From the NCBI GenBank assembly GCA_003444595.1, contig DLUO01000011.1, positions 1 through 9,563 on the forward strand: 9,563 nucleotides of DNA. Reading direction: 5' to 3'. The notes under the pieces were generated by a model that saw only the letters and a program-made list of their open reading frames with translations, did not search any database and had not been told where the DNA came from. The translations under genes and the position numbers were made by a program. The stretch comes from Bacillota bacterium (GTDB lineage Bacteria; Bacillota; Dethiobacteria; DTU022; UBA8154). Each line of letters begins with the position of its first letter. Positions within the stretch are counted from its first letter, which is position 1. Positions 7,239 to 9,563 of this stretch are shown here, piece by piece.

Positions 7239-7781
7239 ATGTCCAGTTTAAAGGAAAAATATATTAAAGAGGTCCGACCTGCTTTAATGGAACACTTTTC
7301 TTATAAGAATATAATGCAAGTGCCCCGTTTGGAGAAAGTTGTAATCAATATGGGCATCGGGGAAGGCAAGGATAACCCCAAATTGCTGGAGGCCGCGGTA
7401 AAGGAACTCTCCTTGATCACCGGACAAAAGCCTGTTATTACTAAGGCTAGAAAATCAGTGGCCAGTTTTAAGCTGCGGGAGGGAATGTCCATCGGTTGCA
7501 AGGTTACGCTGCGCGGGGAAATGATGTACGATTTTGTTAATAAGCTTATCAATGTCGCTCTTCCCCGGGTAAGAGATTTTCGCGGTGTATCTCCCAAGTC
7601 TTTTGATGGGCGTGGGAATTACTCCCTCGGCTTGAAAGAGCAGATTATTTTTCCGGAGATAGAGTACGACAAGATCGAAAAGATCCAGGGAATGGATATT
7701 ACCATTGTCACAACAGCCAAGACCGACGAAGAGGCCAAGGAACTGTTAAGTAGAATGGGCATGCCTTTCCGGGCAGCCTAG
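7239..7781 (+). CDS. rplE: Large subunit ribosomal protein L5
   Basis: L5 binds 5S rRNA with L18 in the central protuberance and contacts P-site tRNA. ATG 7239 gives the standard 180 residues beginning [14 protein letters not shown]. The in-frame TTG at 7224 lies upstream of the AGGTGGG ribosome binding site (7229-7235) and would add five residues. Conserved features are [13 protein letters not shown] (31-43), the [19 protein letters not shown] block (64-82), [20 protein letters not shown] (116-135) and the acidic FPEIEYDKI segment (138-146), ending with GMPFRAA. The 88-nt gap that follows is AT-rich in its first half and holds the rpsZ leader hairpin. Confidence 0.97.
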   Translation: MSSLKEKYIKEVRPALMEHFSYKNIMQVPRLEKVVINMGIGEGKDNPKLLEAAVKELSLITGQKPVITKARKSVASFKLREGMSIGCKVTLRGEMMYDFVNKLINVALPRVRDFRGVSPKSFDGRGNYSLGLKEQIIFPEIEYDKIEKIQGMDITIVTTAKTDEEAKELLSRMGMPFRAA

Positions 7782-7828
7782 AGAATTTTTATATCCGATA
7801 TTTAACTTCTATTTTAACTTTAAAACTG

Positions 7829-7869
7829 AAAGGAGGTGCGGCCTGGTTAGGATAAGAACCAGGAGATTT
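7829..7869 (+). promoter_or_regulatory. rpsZ translation-start leader: distant SD plus hairpin
   Basis: A near-perfect Shine-Dalgarno, AAAGGAGGTG (7829-7838), lies 31 nt before the GTG start of rpsZ, too far for normal use. Between them CCTGGTT (7842-7848) and AACCAGG (7857-7863) are exact reverse complements with an 8-nt loop. Folding this stem removes 22 nt and leaves nine unpaired bases between the SD and the GTG, close to ideal. A second, weaker SD, AGGAG (7861-7865), lies four bases from the GTG and is partly buried in the stem. A CTG at 7843, six bases after GGAGG, is in frame and could add nine residues, but it matches no S14 N-terminus I know. Confidence 0.45.
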
Positions 7870-8055
7870 GTGGCTAAAAAGTCTTTAATCGCCAAAGCTA
7901 ATAGAGAGCCCAGGTTTGAGGTTCGTCGCTATAGCCGTTGCAAGTTATGCGGCCGTCCGAGAGCCTACCTCCGTAAGTTCGGGATGTGCCGTTTGTGCTT
8001 CCGGAAGCTGGCCCACCAAGGAGTCCTTCCCGGTGTAAAAAAAGCCAGCTGGTAG
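7870..8055 (+). CDS. rpsZ: Small subunit ribosomal protein S14, type Z (zinc)
   Basis: S14 is a 30S head protein beside S3 and S10. This is the short zinc-binding form (also called rpsN type Z): 61 residues, with a zinc knuckle formed by C24, C27, C40 and C43 in the blocks [11 protein letters not shown] and [11 protein letters not shown], and the usual tail [11 protein letters not shown] (51-61). The length and the [17 protein letters not shown]-terminus match the family when starting at GTG 7870. The adjacent SD is weak and a stronger one lies farther upstream behind a hairpin (see the leader entry). Zinc-type S14 is usual in Gram-positive bacteria; zinc-free paralogues elsewhere in the genome cannot be judged here. 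Confidence 0.95.
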   Translation: MAKKSLIAKANREPRFEVRRYSRCKLCGRPRAYLRKFGMCRLCFRKLAHQGVLPGVKKASW

Positions 8056-8086
8056 TAGGGGCGTAGAAAGGAGGTTAACGTTTAAG

Positions 8087-8476
8087 ATGATGACCGATCC
8101 TATTGCCGATTTTTTAACAAGGATCAGGAATGTTTCTTTATCGGGACACGGGCATGTGGAGGTTCCTTCTTCCAGGATGAAAAAAGCAATCGCCGCTATT
8201 TTAAAGAAAGAAGGCTATATAAAAGATTTTGAGTTTGTTCAGGATGGAAAACAGGGGATCTTGAAAGTGTATTTGAAAGCAAATACCCAGGGCGTGCTGA
8301 ACGGCCTCAAGCGTATCAGTAAACCGGGATTAAGAGTATATGTGGGCAAAGATGATCTGCCCCGGGTCCTGGGGGGGCTGGGTATTGCCATCATTTCAAC
8401 CTCCCAGGGGGTAATGACCGACCATGAAGCACGAAAGGCCGGGCTGGGGGGAGAAGTGATCTGTTATGTCTGGTAG
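8087..8476 (+). CDS. rpsH: Small subunit ribosomal protein S8
   Basis: S8 binds the central domain of 16S rRNA and is essential for 30S assembly; in E. coli it also represses the spc operon by binding mRNA at the L5 start. I cannot recognise such a mimic here. The 129-residue protein starts [15 protein letters not shown], has the [21 protein letters not shown] segment (from residue 79) and the family signature [20 protein letters not shown] (104-123), ending CYVW. Two ATG codons are adjacent (8087 and 8090). AAAGGAGG (8067-8074) is 12 bases before the first, already slightly far, so 8087 is preferred. The stop codon overlaps the rplF ribosome binding site. Confidence 0.96.
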   Translation: MMTDPIADFLTRIRNVSLSGHGHVEVPSSRMKKAIAAILKKEGYIKDFEFVQDGKQGILKVYLKANTQGVLNGLKRISKPGLRVYVGKDDLPRVLGGLGIAIISTSQGVMTDHEARKAGLGGEVICYVW

Positions 8477-8488
8477 GAGGTGGTATGG

Positions 8489-9028
8489 TTGTCAAGAATC
8501 GGGAAAAAACCTATTCCGAAAGCGAAAAATGTCGAAGTTCAGATAGATTCCGGAAATATTGTAACCGTTAAAGGGCCAAAAGGCCAGCTGACCAAAAAAA
8601 TTCCCGAGTGCCTGGAGATTAAAGTCGAAAAAGACCAGATCGTTGTGTCGCGCCCTTCCGATAAAAAAGAGCACCGCTCCCTTCACGGTCTGGGGAGAAC
8701 CCTGCTGGCCAATATGGTTGATGGAGTAACCCAGGGGTTCTCCAAAAACCTGGAACTGGTAGGTGTGGGCTATCGTGCGGCCAAGCAGGGCAACACCCTG
8801 GTACTAAACGTCGGTTATTCCCAGCCGGTACATTTCGTGCCGGAGGAAGGCATTGAGATAGAGGTTCCGGCGCCGACCAAAATTTCCGTTAAGGGGATTA
8901 ACAAAGAAGTTGTCGGCGATACTGCGGCCAGGATCCGCAGCATACGTCCGCCTGAGCCCTATAAAGGCAAAGGTATCAAATATGAAGGCGAATATATCAG
9001 GCGAAAAGTAGGCAAGACGGGGAAATAA
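8489..9028 (+). CDS. rplF: Large subunit ribosomal protein L6
   Basis: L6 has two related domains and binds 23S rRNA near the sarcin-ricin loop, close to the factor-binding site used by EF-Tu and EF-G. TTG 8489 gives 179 residues beginning [10 protein letters not shown], the standard N-terminus. An in-frame GTG at 8480 falls inside the ribosome binding site TAGGAGGTG (8474-8482) and is rejected; spacing from GGAGG (8476-8480) to 8489 is eight bases. Domain 1 includes [10 protein letters not shown] (25-34), domain 2 includes [10 protein letters not shown] (88-97), and the C-terminal signature [19 protein letters not shown] runs from residue 155. rplR follows after 32 nt. Confidence 0.96.
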   Translation: MSRIGKKPIPKAKNVEVQIDSGNIVTVKGPKGQLTKKIPECLEIKVEKDQIVVSRPSDKKEHRSLHGLGRTLLANMVDGVTQGFSKNLELVGVGYRAAKQGNTLVLNVGYSQPVHFVPEEGIEIEVPAPTKISVKGINKEVVGDTAARIRSIRPPEPYKGKGIKYEGEYIRRKVGKTGK

Positions 9029-9060
9029 CTTTTGCCGGAATGTATAAAGGGGTGACTATA

Positions 9061-9429
9061 GTGGCACGAGCACTGGAAAAAAGTAAGGCGAGGAAACGGC
9101 GTCATTTGCGAGTACGGAAAAAAGTCTACGGGAATTCCGAAAGCCCGCGCTTAAATGTCTATCGCAGTTTGAAACATATTTACGCCCAGCTCATTGATGA
9201 TCAAAGCGGTCGCACCCTGATATCCGCTTCAACGCTGGATCCCTCCCTCCAGGGACAGCTCAAGACTGCCGGCAACAAGGAAGCGGCTCGTATGGTAGGA
9301 GAACTTTTGGCTAAAAAGGCTCTGGAAAAAGGGATCGACCGGGTTGTCTTTGACCGGGGAGGATTTCTCTACCATGGAAGAATAAAGGCTCTGGCTGAAG
9401 GAGCAAGAAGCGGGGGATTAAAATTCTAG
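9061..9429 (+). CDS. rplR: Large subunit ribosomal protein L18
   Basis: L18 binds 5S rRNA together with L5 and helps attach it to the 50S subunit. GTG 9061 yields 122 residues, the normal length. An in-frame ATG at 9040 lies upstream of the AAAGGGGTG ribosome binding site (9046-9054) and has none of its own, so it is rejected. The N-terminal arm is highly basic ([18 protein letters not shown], 7-24). The core contains [20 protein letters not shown] (28-47), and the C-terminus [20 protein letters not shown] (97-116) then SGGLKF is typical of the family. rpsE begins 24 nt after the stop. Confidence 0.96.
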   Translation: MARALEKSKARKRRHLRVRKKVYGNSESPRLNVYRSLKHIYAQLIDDQSGRTLISASTLDPSLQGQLKTAGNKEAARMVGELLAKKALEKGIDRVVFDRGGFLYHGRIKALAEGARSGGLKF

Positions 9430-9453
9430 CAGCGGAGAAAGGAGGGTATAAGT

Positions 9454-9563
9454 TTGTCCAAAGTTGAACCCAAGGGTGAACTTTCAGAAAGAGTAGTGAA
9501 AATAAACAGGGTAGCCAAGGTGGTCAAAGGTGGCCGCCGGTTCAGCTTCAGTGCCCTGGTAGT
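9454..9563 (+). CDS. rpsE: Small subunit ribosomal protein S5, N-terminal part
   Basis: S5 is a 30S body protein at the mRNA entry channel, important for decoding fidelity and the site of spectinomycin-resistance changes in other bacteria. Only the first 36 codons are present before the window ends. They read [20 protein letters not shown] and continue with [16 protein letters not shown], the conserved start of the S5 double-stranded RNA-binding fold. The start is TTG 9454, eight bases after AGAAAGGAGGG (about 9436-9445). The frame is open to the last base. The position after rplR is the standard spc order; rpmD, rplO and secY would be expected next. Confidence 0.93.
   Translation, partial: MSKVEPKGELSERVVKINRVAKVVKGGRRFSFSALV

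Noticed and set aside
7782..7828. AT-rich stretch after rplE with a repeated TTTAACTT, considered as an internal promoter
   Set aside because: No -35/-10 pair with acceptable match and spacing could be found; the direct repeat (7801-7808, 7813-7820) is short and in low-complexity sequence.
7782..7869. Possible S8-binding mRNA mimic in the rplE-rpsZ gap or at the rplE start
   Set aside because: The E. coli S8 target has a characteristic bulged internal loop at the L5 start; neither the rplE start nor this gap shows a comparable structure that I can recognise.

Overview
This window is ordinary, highly conserved housekeeping DNA: the end of a str-type operon (tuf, EF-Tu) followed by the S10 and spc ribosomal-protein gene clusters, all on the + strand. 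I found no new biological system. The more interesting signals are small ones in the gene starts and short gaps.

The organism is very likely a Gram-positive, low-to-mid GC Firmicute, probably a clostridial Peptococcaceae/Desulfotomaculum-like lineage. This is inferred from strong AAAGGAGG-type ribosome binding sites before nearly every gene, frequent TTG and GTG starts (8 of 20 genes), a 61-residue zinc-type S14, an L24 with a C-terminal four-cysteine zinc ribbon, and an EF-Tu with a four-cysteine segment that I associate with that lineage. The family-level placement is a recollection, not a search result.

Layout: tuf (6-1208), then a 107-nt gap with a weak hairpin and T-tract. The S10 cluster follows: rpsJ, rplC, rplD, rplW, rplB, rpsS, rplV, rpsC, rplP, rpmC, rpsQ (1316-6444). 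The spc cluster is rplN, rplX, rplE, rpsZ (type-Z S14), rpsH, rplF, rplR and the first 36 codons of rpsE (6468 to the window end). The order matches the classical bacterial arrangement with nothing inserted or missing. No gap exceeds 107 nt. Four junctions overlap (rplD/rplW 17 nt, rplV/rpsC 17 nt, rplP/rpmC 11 nt, rpsC/rplP 23 nt), and no clear promoter or strong terminator is visible, so the cluster probably reads as one long transcript.

The products act together in translation. S3, S5, S8, S10, S14, S17 and S19 build the small subunit. L2, L3, L4, L5, L6, L14, L16, L18, L22, L23, L24 and L29 build the large subunit, and EF-Tu delivers aminoacyl-tRNA to the finished ribosome. For seven genes I moved the start inward from the longest reading frame because the Shine-Dalgarno sequence and family length demand it (rplB, rplV, rpmC, rplN, rplE, rplF, rplR).

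Points worth a second look: an abrupt codon-usage change inside tuf near residue 125; the Cys cluster in EF-Tu; a perfect 7-bp hairpin between a strong Shine-Dalgarno and the distant GTG start of rpsZ; a perfect 7-bp inverted repeat between rpsJ and rplC; and three CTGAAT repeats between rplW and rplB.
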